8,687 nt of DNA from assembly GCA_946481475.1 (NCBI GenBank), contig CAMLOB010000134.1, positions 1-8,687 on the forward strand, given 5' to 3'. Below the pieces are notes generated by a model that did no database searches, was not told the origin of the DNA, and saw only the letters and a list, made by a program, of their open reading frames with translations. Below, piece after piece: positions 1 to 7,575 of this stretch (the first letter of the stretch is position 1; each line of letters starts with the position of its first letter). Origin of the DNA: an uncultured Chlorobiota bacterium. Lineage in GTDB: Bacteria; Bacteroidota; Kapaibacteriia; OLB7. The translations under genes and the position numbers were made by a program.

Positions 1-273
1 CAGGATCGGCGAACCGGTGGAACGGCCGATCCTGACCTGCTGATCGACCGGAGAGTAGATGTAGAGAAAGAATTCTTCCGGATAGTTCGCCGCAAAGCGT
101 GCGTCCTGCCGGTTGGTTACCGTGTCCGGCAAGGCTACGTAGTAGAGCGTTCCGCCGCTGCATGGATCCGGTTCGCCCCTTTCCTGTGCGATTGCGGTTG
201 ATGCGGTCAGGACAAAAATTCCAAGAAGCAGAAAGGCCCGGTACGGATAAAAGAAGGTTGATGGAAGAGACAT
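1..273 (-). CDS. IgGFc-binding-like T9SS surface protein, N-terminal fragment (third tandem paralog)
   Basis: Only the first 91 codons are in the window; the rest lies beyond base 1. The ATG at 273 is preceded by GAGGA (280-284) with 6 nt spacing, which supports this start. Residues 1-30 form a signal peptide with a hydrophobic stretch (AFLLLGIFVLTAS) and a likely cleavage near AIAQ. The mature start has PCSGGTLYYVALPDTVTN, then YPEEFFLYIYSPVDQQVRIG, matching the same positions of the two complete paralogs at 400-3297 and 3454-6414. By analogy it should continue into an IgGFc-binding-like region, ASH-like modules and a T9SS sorting domain, but none of that is visible here. It lies downstream of both paralogs on the same strand, 126 bp after the stop of the middle copy. 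Its sequence mixes features of the two other copies. Function is unknown; cell-surface location is inferred from the paralogs. Confidence 0.85.
   Translation of the reverse strand, partial: MSLPSTFFYPYRAFLLLGIFVLTASTAIAQERGEPDPCSGGTLYYVALPDTVTNRQDARFAANYPEEFFLYIYSPVDQQVRIGRSTGSPIL
22..42. repeat. 21-bp exact copy shared with 3049-3069
   Basis: These 21 bases are identical to 3049-3069. Both encode part of the 'QQVRIGR' region of the IgGFc-binding-like paralogs. It is a patch of exact DNA identity within diverged duplicated genes, not a mobile repeat. The corresponding stretch of the first paralog (near 6125-6150) is more diverged. Confidence 0.7.
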
Positions 274-399
274 GACGGATCCTCGGGGGAATGGGTATGA
301 ATGATTGCAATCAACGATTGATCGGAAGTGAAAGGATAGAACGGCACGGCCCGCAGAAGTCTTCTCCACGAACCGTGCCCGTATAAGCGTGACTGCAGC
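274..399 (-). other. Intergenic spacer between second and third paralogs
   Basis: This 126-bp spacer contains a nested hairpin (341-382, listed separately) just after the stop of the middle paralog and a GAGGA ribosome-binding site (280-284) for the third. I see no consensus Bacteroidota promoter (TTTG and TAnnTTTG at proper spacing) in it. Confidence 0.5.
341..382 (-). terminator. Nested hairpin after second paralog, possible terminator
   Basis: GGCACGG (343-349) pairs with CCGTGCC (373-379), and two further pairs form outside a one-base bulge (341-342 with 381-382). Inside the loop, AGAAG and CTTCT (355-365) form a second dyad with a one-base centre. It starts about 18 bases after the stop codon of the 400-3297 gene. 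The downstream bases on the minus strand (TTCTATCCTTT) are only weakly T-rich, so it may be a leaky terminator, an RNA-stabilising 3' structure, or chance. Confidence 0.4.
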
Positions 400-3297
400 C
401 TATCGAACAAGAACGACCCGTCGCGAGACATTCCACGCACCGGAGTGAATCCGTACATGGTAGATTCCCGCAGCGGCGTTTGTGCCGTCCCATCCTGTAC
501 GGTGTTCACCGGCTTCCAGTTCTTCACGCAGCAATTCCCGTACCATTCGGCCCTGCGCGTCATAGATCCGCACAGTCGTCAATCCGGACTTGCCGAGGGT
601 AAAGGCAACCTCCAGATCCCGACTGAACGGATTCGGCGTGATGGAGTTGACGTGATATCCCTTCACACCTGCGACATCCTCACGAACCGATGTGGTCATC
701 CGTACGCGGGCGGTCCAGACCGAGGTGTCGCGGCAACTGCGGGTGTTCCCCCAGAAACGTCCGACGGTCCGGGCAACACCCTCAACCTCCGAAGAGAACG
801 TCACATTGATCGTCACACAGCCGCCGGCGCCGAGCTGTACGTTCTGCAATTTGGCGATGTCGGAAGGATCGACCTTGAACTCGGTCCCGCCCCACGTCAG
901 GTAGGCTCCGCCGCCGGTTGCGGTCGAGTCGTGGAACGTGACGCTCCCCTGTCCGAGATTGCAGATCTCCAGCGGAAGCGTCTTCTTCGCTCCGGGTTCC
1001 ACCGTTCCGAAATTCAGATCGTTGACGTAGAGACAGGGATCGACCGTGACCGCCCGCAACGGCAGGGCAGTACCGGAACATCCGAAGTGAATGACAAGCG
1101 AATCCTGATAGACCCGGTTCTCGTCGCGAGGGGTGATGTCGATCCAGACCTTCAACGACTGGCCACTCTTCAGCACAAGCGAATCCATTCCGCTCATCCG
1201 GTCGAAATCGGGATCGGTCCGGGTGATCTCGAAGTTCTGATTGCCGAAGCGGAACTCCAGCCGGCGTATAACGACATCTTTGTCCATGGGGTTGGTGATC
1301 GTCACCACGCGTTCGCCGGCCGGAACGTCACGCTGGACGTTGCCGAAGTCGATCCCCCGCTCGGGAGTGATGGTAATACGCTCGGCTTCATGCTTGTAGA
1401 GGATACGGTAGACCTGCCCGCCACAGGAACGATCGGCAAACTCGATCACGCCGTGAGCCTCCATCGAGGGATCGATCGGTTTGACGTAGACCCTCGCTTT
1501 GGAGATCTTCTTTTCCTGCAGAGTACGCGGACTCTCCGGCTCGACAAAGACCAGTTGCGCATTGGAAGAGGAGTCCGGGTTCAGGCGGATGAACGACAGT
1601 CCGACCGGGTTGGCATTCAATGCCTCGATCGTCACCTCCAGTCTTCCGCATCCGTCGAAGATCGTCACCTCGTACTCGTCCGGTTCGGCATTTACGCAAC
1701 GTGCCGGGGGGAGAGGATAGCCGTACGACAGGGCAACTTCTTCCTCATACTCCATACCGGTCGGTCTCCACACTTCCAGACCCTGCCTGCTTCCGTAGAC
1801 GAAGCCGCCGAAGCGGGCACCATCCATGCCCCTGATCGAGTAATTCAATCCCGGAGTGAGCGGCATCGATCCCCAGATCAGTCCGGTCCCCGGTATCGTA
1901 TCCCGGTTGAAGGGGAAGGGACGGTTTCCTATTCCGTCCGAACTGAAGAGGATATTATCGATATCCTTCCGGTCGGCAACGACGTTGACATAGTGCTGCA
2001 TGCCTTCGGGGTAGGAGGGGACCGCCAGAGGGGCAAACGATGTCCACTCCTCCCGCGGCAGCATCTCCACCATGTAGGTCCCCCACGAAGTATAGGCCGC
2101 TCCCACCTCGTTCCCCCCTCCGGTCGTGCCGTTGGACCGGATGACCGACTCGGGAGACTGGAAGGCCTGGCCGGGATCAGATGTCTTGTAGAGACGCCCG
2201 TTCACGGGGCGATACATCCGCTCGTGAGTGAACTCACCCGCTTTTATCTTCGTCGACTCAGCAGGCTCGAGTATACCAAGCGAGTTGAAGAAACCAACAT
2301 CAGTGCTCCGATTCGACGTTGCATACACCCGCACGTACTCCTGATCCCGCCGGGTACCGTCGCTGTTCGGCTGGGGTCGTATCTCATCCCACGTGGGGAG
2401 GAAAACGAACTCCATCCCATGTTGCTCCAGCGGGGCAACCCACTCCAGTGCAAGATCCTTAAGGGAGTTGCGGGTCAGCCCTTCATCACTATATTCCTGA
2501 TGACTGAGCCGCGAATTTCCGGTCACAATACCGATCCGCTTGTTCGCCGTTATCGACGTTCCGGCGATGTCGGCCTGCCGTTCTATATCGTCATTCGTAT
2601 CAACAAACGATTCCACAAGATAGGCCTCTCCCGCATCGAGCGTCACCCGCGTACAGTTCTGACACTCCACGAGCGCCCCGGCAGGGTTGATCGTTACCTG
2701 TGTGTTATCATGGGCGGCAATCACCAGAATCTGTGCCGGGGCCGGACGCTTCGTCCCCTTGTCGTACGAAACACCGGACGCCGTCCGGATGTCCCGGACA
2801 GTCTCCCCCGTCCAGGTCGCAGCATAATATTCCGTCCCCCACTTCTCCACCGGTATCGGCGTGAAGGCGGCACAGCCGAAGGGCGTCGTCATGTAGGCGT
2901 AGAGAATCACGGGAAACTCCGATTCGACCTTCAGGACATTGGTCTGCGGAATATTCCGGACGGTCACCTGAGGGGCGGAGACAGTCTTTGTGTCAAACTC
3001 ATGGATGTCTCCTGCGGAAACGGTAACCGTCATTGACGCACCGTTTGCACGGCCGATCCTGACCTGCTGGTCAACGGGAGAGTAGATGTAGAAGAGGAAT
3101 TTCCCTGGTGCCGTCGAAGGGAAGCGGACATCCTGCAGGTTGGTCGTCGTATCAGGAAATGCAACGTAGTAGAGCGTGCCGCCGCCGGACATATCGGGAT
3201 CGGATGTCTGGGCCGCAAGCCGGTCGGTTCCGAAGAGCAGGATGCCTGCCAACAGCATCGGAATAAATTTCAGGCAAAAAGTTTTCGAGGTATTCAT
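400..3297 (-). CDS. Secreted IgGFc-binding-like protein with ASH-like modules and T9SS sorting domain (second tandem paralog)
   Basis: The protein is 965 aa from the ATG at 3297, chosen because GAGGA (3303-3307) precedes it by 5 nt and a signal peptide follows at once (residues 1-30, cleavage near LAAQ). The frame stays open to an ATG at 3435, but that would place coding sequence across a terminator-like hairpin. Residues 38-510 resemble the IgGFc-binding protein N-terminal family, with GGTLYYVAFPDT, APAQILVIAAHDNTQVTINP (189-206) and a CxxC pair at 212/215. Residues 530-640 are a Cys-containing middle region. Two ASH/choice-of-anchor-D-like beta modules follow (about 641-750 and 755-865, each with an 'FG.V' strand). 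Residues 883-965 are a T9SS type A sorting domain (ITPNPFS, VRIYDAQGRMVREL, AGIYHVRI). It should be exported by Sec, cross the outer membrane through T9SS and stay surface-bound or be released. Substrate or ligand is unknown; the family name does not prove immunoglobulin binding. Unlike its paralogs it lacks the Cys before the SGGTLYY motif. Confidence 0.93.
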   Translation of the reverse strand: MNTSKTFCLKFIPMLLAGILLFGTDRLAAQTSDPDMSGGGTLYYVAFPDTTTNLQDVRFPSTAPGKFLFYIYSPVDQQVRIGRANGASMTVTVSAGDIHEFDTKTVSAPQVTVRNIPQTNVLKVESEFPVILYAYMTTPFGCAAFTPIPVEKWGTEYYAATWTGETVRDIRTASGVSYDKGTKRPAPAQILVIAAHDNTQVTINPAGALVECQNCTRVTLDAGEAYLVESFVDTNDDIERQADIAGTSITANKRIGIVTGNSRLSHQEYSDEGLTRNSLKDLALEWVAPLEQHGMEFVFLPTWDEIRPQPNSDGTRRDQEYVRVYATSNRSTDVGFFNSLGILEPAESTKIKAGEFTHERMYRPVNGRLYKTSDPGQAFQSPESVIRSNGTTGGGNEVGAAYTSWGTYMVEMLPREEWTSFAPLAVPSYPEGMQHYVNVVADRKDIDNILFSSDGIGNRPFPFNRDTIPGTGLIWGSMPLTPGLNYSIRGMDGARFGGFVYGSRQGLEVWRPTGMEYEEEVALSYGYPLPPARCVNAEPDEYEVTIFDGCGRLEVTIEALNANPVGLSFIRLNPDSSSNAQLVFVEPESPRTLQEKKISKARVYVKPIDPSMEAHGVIEFADRSCGGQVYRILYKHEAERITITPERGIDFGNVQRDVPAGERVVTITNPMDKDVVIRRLEFRFGNQNFEITRTDPDFDRMSGMDSLVLKSGQSLKVWIDITPRDENRVYQDSLVIHFGCSGTALPLRAVTVDPCLYVNDLNFGTVEPGAKKTLPLEICNLGQGSVTFHDSTATGGGAYLTWGGTEFKVDPSDIAKLQNVQLGAGGCVTINVTFSSEVEGVARTVGRFWGNTRSCRDTSVWTARVRMTTSVREDVAGVKGYHVNSITPNPFSRDLEVAFTLGKSGLTTVRIYDAQGRMVRELLREELEAGEHRTGWDGTNAAAGIYHVRIHSGAWNVSRRVVLVR
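3049..3069. repeat. 21-bp exact copy shared with 22-42
   Basis: Second member of the exact match described at 22-42, located in the N-terminal part of the middle paralog. A further near-identical block (GGAGAGTAGATGTAGA) follows about ten bases later in both genes. Confidence 0.7.
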
Positions 3298-3302
3298 AGA
3301 GG

Positions 3303-3307
3303 TCCTC
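3303..3307 (-). promoter_or_regulatory. Ribosome-binding site deciding the start of the second paralog
   Basis: The minus strand reads GAGGA followed by CCTCT and the ATG at 3297, a 5-nt spacing. The same GAGGA core sits 3-6 nt before the starts at 273, 6414 and 7680, so it looks like the local Shine-Dalgarno standard. It argues against the longer open frame that begins at 3435. Confidence 0.7.
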
Positions 3308-3377
3308 AAAAGAAAATGTGCGAATGACAGACACGACATCCCGGGGGACATCATAGAGTATGTTGCAAGGAGAACGG

Positions 3378-3438
3378 AAAAAGCGAAGCGTGCCTTGCGA
3401 GGGATGACGTCGGGGTTCTCCGTTCCGCAAGGCACGCT
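3378..3438 (-). terminator. Rho-independent-type terminator after the first paralog
   Basis: A perfect 13-bp inverted repeat (3387-3399 with 3426-3438; arm AGCGTGCCTTGCG) encloses a 26-nt loop. On the minus strand it begins 15 bases after the stop codon of the 3454-6414 gene and is followed, after TCGC, by a run of five T (3378-3382). Position, stem strength and T-run on the downstream side fit an intrinsic terminator for minus-strand transcription. The long loop and the 4-nt gap before the T-run are less typical. It implies that the middle paralog needs its own promoter in the roughly 80 bp between 3298 and 3377, or depends on read-through; I could not identify such a promoter. Confidence 0.7.
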
Positions 3439-3453
3439 CCACCTGTGGTGAAT

Positions 3454-6414
3454 TTATCTGACAAGCCAGAGGCTCCGCGAGTCGTTCCACTCGCCGGACG
3501 TGATCCGCACGAAATATCGTCCGGCCGGATATTCCCCGGCATCCCATTCCACCCGATGTTCTCCGGCACTCAGGGACTCTTCCAGCAACCTCGTGATGAG
3601 AACACCCTCGGTATTGTAGATCTCGACCCGGGTCATGCCTCCCTTTCCGAGCGTAAACGGAATTTCCGTGGCCCGGCTGAAGGGATTCGGGGCAATCGCA
3701 CCGATCGCATATCCGGAAGCATCCCCTCTCTCATCCACACCGGAAATGCCCGAGACGTATGCGCTCCAGATCGATGTATCGCGACACTCACGGGTGTTCG
3801 CCCAGAATCGGGCGACCGTCCGGGAGAGACCGTCGATCTCCGAACTGAAGCTGACGACGATCGTGATGCATTCCCCCGGACCGAGAACCGCGTTCTTCAG
3901 TTTGCTGATCTCGGAGTTCGCAACGTAGAACTCGGAACCGAGCCACGAGAGATAGAACCCGCCACCTGTTGCCGACGAATCGTGGAAGCTGACTTCCGCA
4001 TCGCCGACATTGCAGATCTCCAGCGGCAGGATCTTCCTCTCACCGGCCGGAACCCGACCGAAGTCGAGATCGCCGACGATCAGGCAGGCTTCTCCTCCGG
4101 ACTGGGCGCGGAGGGGGAACGAAGCATGGCCGCAACCGAGTTCCACGACCAGCGAATCGTGGTAGATTTGCTTTGCCTTTGCGGCGGTGATATTGATCCA
4201 GACACGCAATGTATCGCCGGGAGCCAGCGTGTCGGCATTGTTGCCGTTTGTCCAGTCGACCGCCGGTGAAGTCCGGGTGATGATGAAATTCTGGTTGCCC
4301 AGGAACAACAACAATCGCCTGATCGCAACGGGTCGGTTCGTCGGATTGACAATGGTCACTTCACGTTCCCCTGCATCCTTCCCGACGGGAACTTTGCCGA
4401 AGTCCAGTTCGGTTCCCGGACCGAACTTCACGACTTCGGGATCATACACAAACGGAATCCGGTAGATCTGTCCGTTCCGCGTCCGATCCCTGACCTCAAC
4501 AACGGCCCGCGCCGGTTGCTGCGGATTGACCGGCACCAGACAGAACCGGGCGCTCAGCATTCCCGGCTCCGGGCGCGGAGGCTCGATGAATTCAAGTCGC
4601 GTATTGAACGTGACGCTTCTGTCGTCAACCAGACGGACGAACTCCAGCCCGGCCGGGGTATCGTTCGTCGGCTCCACCGATACGCACAGCCGGTTGCATC
4701 CGTCCTGACTGACGGTAATGCGATACTGGTTCGGCTCGGCCAGCATGCACCGCGACGGGGCAAGGGGATAGGCGTAGGTCATCGCAGTGTTCTCTTCATA
4801 CTCCGACGGGTGGGCGGACGATGTCCCCTGCCCCTTCTCCTCATCCTTCGCTCCTCCGGGACGATACAGTTCATATCCTCCCCAAACCCCGTAAACATAT
4901 CCGCTGAAACGGCCGTCGTCAAGTGATTCCAGAACATAATTGAGCCCCGGGTTAACAATAATGCTTCCCCAGACCAGATCGGTCCCTGCGATCCTGCCCC
5001 GGTTGAACGGGAAGAGTTGACGGCCGCCGCTCCCCGAGCGATAGTAGACATTGAACTGATTGCCGGTATCGGTCACCACGTTCAGATAATGCTTCATGCT
5101 GAAAGGATATGCAGGGGCCTTGAAGGGGGCAAACGAGGTCCACTGTTCGCGGGGAACAATCTCCACGGTGGAGGTTCCCCAGGACTTGTAGGAGACGCCG
5201 ATAAAGTTTCCGCTTCCTGTGGTTCCGTTGAACTTGACGACGGCGCCGGGAGACTGAAAGGCCTGTCCCGGTTGTGTTGTGCGATAATAAACGGCATTTC
5301 GGAGGTCAGCCAGCACGCCGTTCATGTATTCGCCGTTGTTGAACCTCCCGGCAACAGTGTTCCCGAAGGGATCGCGGACCTCCGTCTGTCGGGACGTGGT
5401 GGCATAGACACGAACATACTCGGTCTTTCTGGCCGGATCGGCCCCCGGACGTTGCCGGAAATCGTCCCACATCGGCAGGAAGACAAACTCCGTACCGTGC
5501 TGATCCGCCGGGGCAAGCCACTCGGCGGCAAGGTCCTTGTAGGAATTTCTTGCCAGAGCTATGCTGTCGGAGGGGGCGTGTCCCATGCGTGTGTTGGCGG
5601 TGATCACGCCGATCGGTTTGCTGGAGGTGATGACGCTGCCGGCAATGTCCGCCTGGCGCTCGACCCCTTCATTCGTGTCGACAAACGACTGCACCAGATA
5701 GGCCTCTCCCGCTCTCAACGTCACACGGGTACAGGTTGAACAGGAAGCAAGACTTCCGGTGGGGTTGATCGTCACCTGCGTGTTGTCCTCGGCGGCAATC
5801 ACCAGGATCTCCGCCGGAGCCGGCACTTTGACCGAGGCGTCGAAATTGGTCTCTCCGGCAGGGACAATATTGCGCACATACTCTCCTTCCCACGTTGCCG
5901 CATAGTACCTCATCCCCCATCCCTCCACCGGAACCGGCGTGAAGGCGGCGCAGCCGAACCGGGTCGCCATGTAGGCGTAGATAATGACCGGCGATTCCGA
6001 TTCGACTTTCAGGACGTTGGTCTGGGGAGCATTCCGGGTCGTTATCAGCGGAACCGCTACCGCTTTTGTATCAAACTCGAGAATATCTCCTCCGGTAACG
6101 TTTATCGAAAGCGAAGCACCGTTGGCGCGCCCGATTTTAACCTGCTGGTTGACCGGAGAATAGATATAGAGGTAGAATTCTTCAGGATACGAGGCCTTGA
6201 AACGGGAATCCTGAGCGTTGGTGACGGTATCCGGAAAGGCAAGATAGTAGAGCGTTCCACCGGAACATTCATCCATTCCGGGGGCCTGCGCCGGCTGCGC
6301 GGCAAGACGTGGAACGTTGACAAGGATAAGTGCCAGGACGGCGGCCGTCAACAGCAGAGTTGCGAACGACCATCCCGTCCTGTTTGTTCTGCAGACAGGT
6401 AGCTGAGTGAGCAT
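3454..6414 (-). CDS. Secreted IgGFc-binding-like protein with ASH-like modules and T9SS sorting domain (first tandem paralog)
   Basis: The protein is 986 aa from the ATG at 6414, with GGAGG (6419-6423) 4 nt upstream. The signal peptide is long: a basic n-region, then a hydrophobic core at about 16-33 and likely cleavage near RLAAQ (40). Residues 50-520 are IgGFc-binding-protein N-terminal-like (ECSGGTLYYLAFPDT; APAEILVIAAEDNTQVTINP at 199-218; a CxxC pair at 225/228). A charged linker (about 521-540) absent from the middle paralog leads to a Cys-containing region (548-655). Two ASH/choice-of-anchor-D-like modules lie at about 660-770 and 776-888. A T9SS type A sorting domain (904-986) carries IAPNPFS, VEIYNTEGVLITRL and AGRYFVRI, ending LVR. 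About two thirds of positions in the N-terminal 150 residues match the middle paralog by eye. It is the promoter-proximal gene of the minus-strand array and is divergent from the AraC regulator. Surface localisation follows from the signals; the ligand is unknown. Confidence 0.94.
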   Translation of the reverse strand: MLTQLPVCRTNRTGWSFATLLLTAAVLALILVNVPRLAAQPAQAPGMDECSGGTLYYLAFPDTVTNAQDSRFKASYPEEFYLYIYSPVNQQVKIGRANGASLSINVTGGDILEFDTKAVAVPLITTRNAPQTNVLKVESESPVIIYAYMATRFGCAAFTPVPVEGWGMRYYAATWEGEYVRNIVPAGETNFDASVKVPAPAEILVIAAEDNTQVTINPTGSLASCSTCTRVTLRAGEAYLVQSFVDTNEGVERQADIAGSVITSSKPIGVITANTRMGHAPSDSIALARNSYKDLAAEWLAPADQHGTEFVFLPMWDDFRQRPGADPARKTEYVRVYATTSRQTEVRDPFGNTVAGRFNNGEYMNGVLADLRNAVYYRTTQPGQAFQSPGAVVKFNGTTGSGNFIGVSYKSWGTSTVEIVPREQWTSFAPFKAPAYPFSMKHYLNVVTDTGNQFNVYYRSGSGGRQLFPFNRGRIAGTDLVWGSIIVNPGLNYVLESLDDGRFSGYVYGVWGGYELYRPGGAKDEEKGQGTSSAHPSEYEENTAMTYAYPLAPSRCMLAEPNQYRITVSQDGCNRLCVSVEPTNDTPAGLEFVRLVDDRSVTFNTRLEFIEPPRPEPGMLSARFCLVPVNPQQPARAVVEVRDRTRNGQIYRIPFVYDPEVVKFGPGTELDFGKVPVGKDAGEREVTIVNPTNRPVAIRRLLLFLGNQNFIITRTSPAVDWTNGNNADTLAPGDTLRVWINITAAKAKQIYHDSLVVELGCGHASFPLRAQSGGEACLIVGDLDFGRVPAGERKILPLEICNVGDAEVSFHDSSATGGGFYLSWLGSEFYVANSEISKLKNAVLGPGECITIVVSFSSEIDGLSRTVARFWANTRECRDTSIWSAYVSGISGVDERGDASGYAIGAIAPNPFSRATEIPFTLGKGGMTRVEIYNTEGVLITRLLEESLSAGEHRVEWDAGEYPAGRYFVRITSGEWNDSRSLWLVR

Positions 6415-6671
6415 GATTCCTCCATTGGTTGCTGGTGTAGTGCGATTTGTCGGAGCCTTCGGGCTTCCTCGTTCTCTCTGAGGGCATTCGGGTAACTAAC
6501 ACAAGTCCAGCTAAAAAGTTAGGACTCTGAGAACACCGGTATGTCGCAGTTCCCGCAAAAGATGTGCCGTTATCGGTGCTGGAATGTTAGTAAACCGGAG
6601 AGACTTTATTTACGGCAACGCTCTGCTACAACACTACCTAACGACCTGCGAAAAAACGGACCAGTCATATT
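6415..6671. promoter_or_regulatory. Divergent intergenic region between surface-protein array and araC-type gene
   Basis: These 257 bp must hold promoters for both directions, but no clear TTTG/TAnnTTTG (Bacteroidota sigma-A) pair or E. coli-like pair stands out. Visible structure: a small hairpin AGCC-TTCG-GGCT (6454-6465) in the leader of the minus-strand gene; an AGTCC/GGACT dyad (6504-6508 and 6522-6526) around an A-rich centre; and 8-bp arms CACCGGTA (6534-6541) and TATCGGTG (6571-6578), paired with one G-T. The dyads may be regulator sites. No small open frame here has a convincing ribosome-binding site. Confidence 0.4.
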
Positions 6672-7574
6672 ATGTCGGAAGAACTGAACGAAATGATTCC
6701 TGTGTATTCCCTGACGAAGGGGGACAATCTTGTACAGCCGATACGGCTTGTCGAGATGACGCAATTCAAGGAGGGGAGCTATGATTACTCCCGTCCTCAC
6801 CGCCACAACTACTACGAAATCTTTTTCTTCGAGAGCGGGAAAGGGGAACATGACATCGACTTCACGACATTCACTATCGAATCTCCCTCCCTTCACTTCG
6901 TCTCCCCGGGTCAGATTCACCGGGTCCGCCGCGATGCCGACTCGCACGGATGGGTCCTGCTCTTCACCGATGACTTCTACTATCTGCATCTTGCAAACCG
7001 GGATATTCTGCACGAGACCCCCTTCCTCAACCGGAATCACCCGAGACCGATCCTGAACCTTGAACCGGAAGAGAAAGCGGAGGCGGCCGGATTGATCCGG
7101 AGCATCGGAAACGAAATAGGGAACGGAGATCGGTATCGCGACGACGCAGTCCGTTCCTACCTGAACCTGTTGCTGCTGACCTCACGTCGGCTCTTCGAGA
7201 AGTCCGAAGGGATGAGGGTCGAGGAGACGGGGGATTCCCGTCTGGTACGGGAACTGCGCAGACTTGTGGAACGGAACTTCCACGCAATGCATGCGGTGTC
7301 GGCCTATGCCAACGCACTTCACGTTACCCCGGGACATTTGAACGATGTGGTGAAGAGGATGACCGGCAAGACGGTCAGTTCGCTGATTCAGGAGCGCGTA
7401 TTGCTGGAAGCGAAGCGGCTGCTGGCCCACTCCGACCATTCGATCAAGGAGGTGGCCTATGCGCTCGGGTTCGACGATCCCTCCTATTTTACGCGGTTCT
7501 TCCGCGAACGGGTCGGAGATGCTCCGGGTGTATTCCGTGAACGGTTTTTGGGGGGAGGAGAAGAACCCCATTGA
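6672..7574 (+). CDS. AraC-family transcriptional regulator with cupin-like sensor domain
   Basis: The protein is 300 aa, a usual length for the family. Residues about 35-105 form an AraC-type N-terminal cupin (SRPHRHNYYEIFFFESGKGE, then SPGQIHRV), with histidines at 43 and 45 where related proteins contact ligand or metal. Residues about 193-293 are the DNA-binding domain: a first helix-turn-helix near 207-230 (VSAYANALHVTPGHLNDVVK) and a second near 256-280 with the family signature (IKEVAYALGFDDPSYFTRFF). It is probably an activator responding to a small molecule. It lies 105 bp upstream of, and co-oriented with, the intradiol dioxygenase, its most likely target; an autoregulatory or divergent role is also possible. 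The start is less certain than elsewhere: no Shine-Dalgarno precedes the ATG at 6672, and the ATG at codon 8 (6693) is an alternative. The stop codon at 7572-7574 lies inside a 6-bp inverted repeat, ATTGAA/TTCAAT (7570-7575 and 7582-7587). Confidence 0.92.
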   Translation: MSEELNEMIPVYSLTKGDNLVQPIRLVEMTQFKEGSYDYSRPHRHNYYEIFFFESGKGEHDIDFTTFTIESPSLHFVSPGQIHRVRRDADSHGWVLLFTDDFYYLHLANRDILHETPFLNRNHPRPILNLEPEEKAEAAGLIRSIGNEIGNGDRYRDDAVRSYLNLLLLTSRRLFEKSEGMRVEETGDSRLVRELRRLVERNFHAMHAVSAYANALHVTPGHLNDVVKRMTGKTVSSLIQERVLLEAKRLLAHSDHSIKEVAYALGFDDPSYFTRFFRERVGDAPGVFRERFLGGGEEPH

Positions 7575-7575
7575 A

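Noticed and set aside
445..3036. 863-codon open frame on the plus strand opposite the second paralog
   Set aside because: It lies wholly antisense to a gene with clear domains, signal peptide and ribosome-binding site. Its product is rich in Arg, His and Gly with no recognisable motif, as expected for an antisense frame in GC-rich codons. No ribosome-binding site is seen.
3298..3435. 46-codon N-terminal extension of the second paralog
   Set aside because: It would run through the terminator hairpin, has no ribosome-binding site, and would bury the signal peptide. The ATG at 3297 has GAGGA at 5 nt.
3445..4269. 274-codon open frame on the plus strand opposite the first paralog
   Set aside because: Same reasons: it is antisense to a well-supported gene, the composition is that of a shadow frame, and it starts inside the terminator spacer.
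400..6414. Immunoglobulin-binding function for the paralogs
   Set aside because: Similarity to the N-terminal region of IgGFc-binding protein is a fold-level family label; nothing in the sequence shows Fc binding.
6606..7040. 144-codon minus-strand frame opposite the AraC-family gene
   Set aside because: It is antisense to a gene with clear family signatures, with no ribosome-binding site and no recognisable domain.
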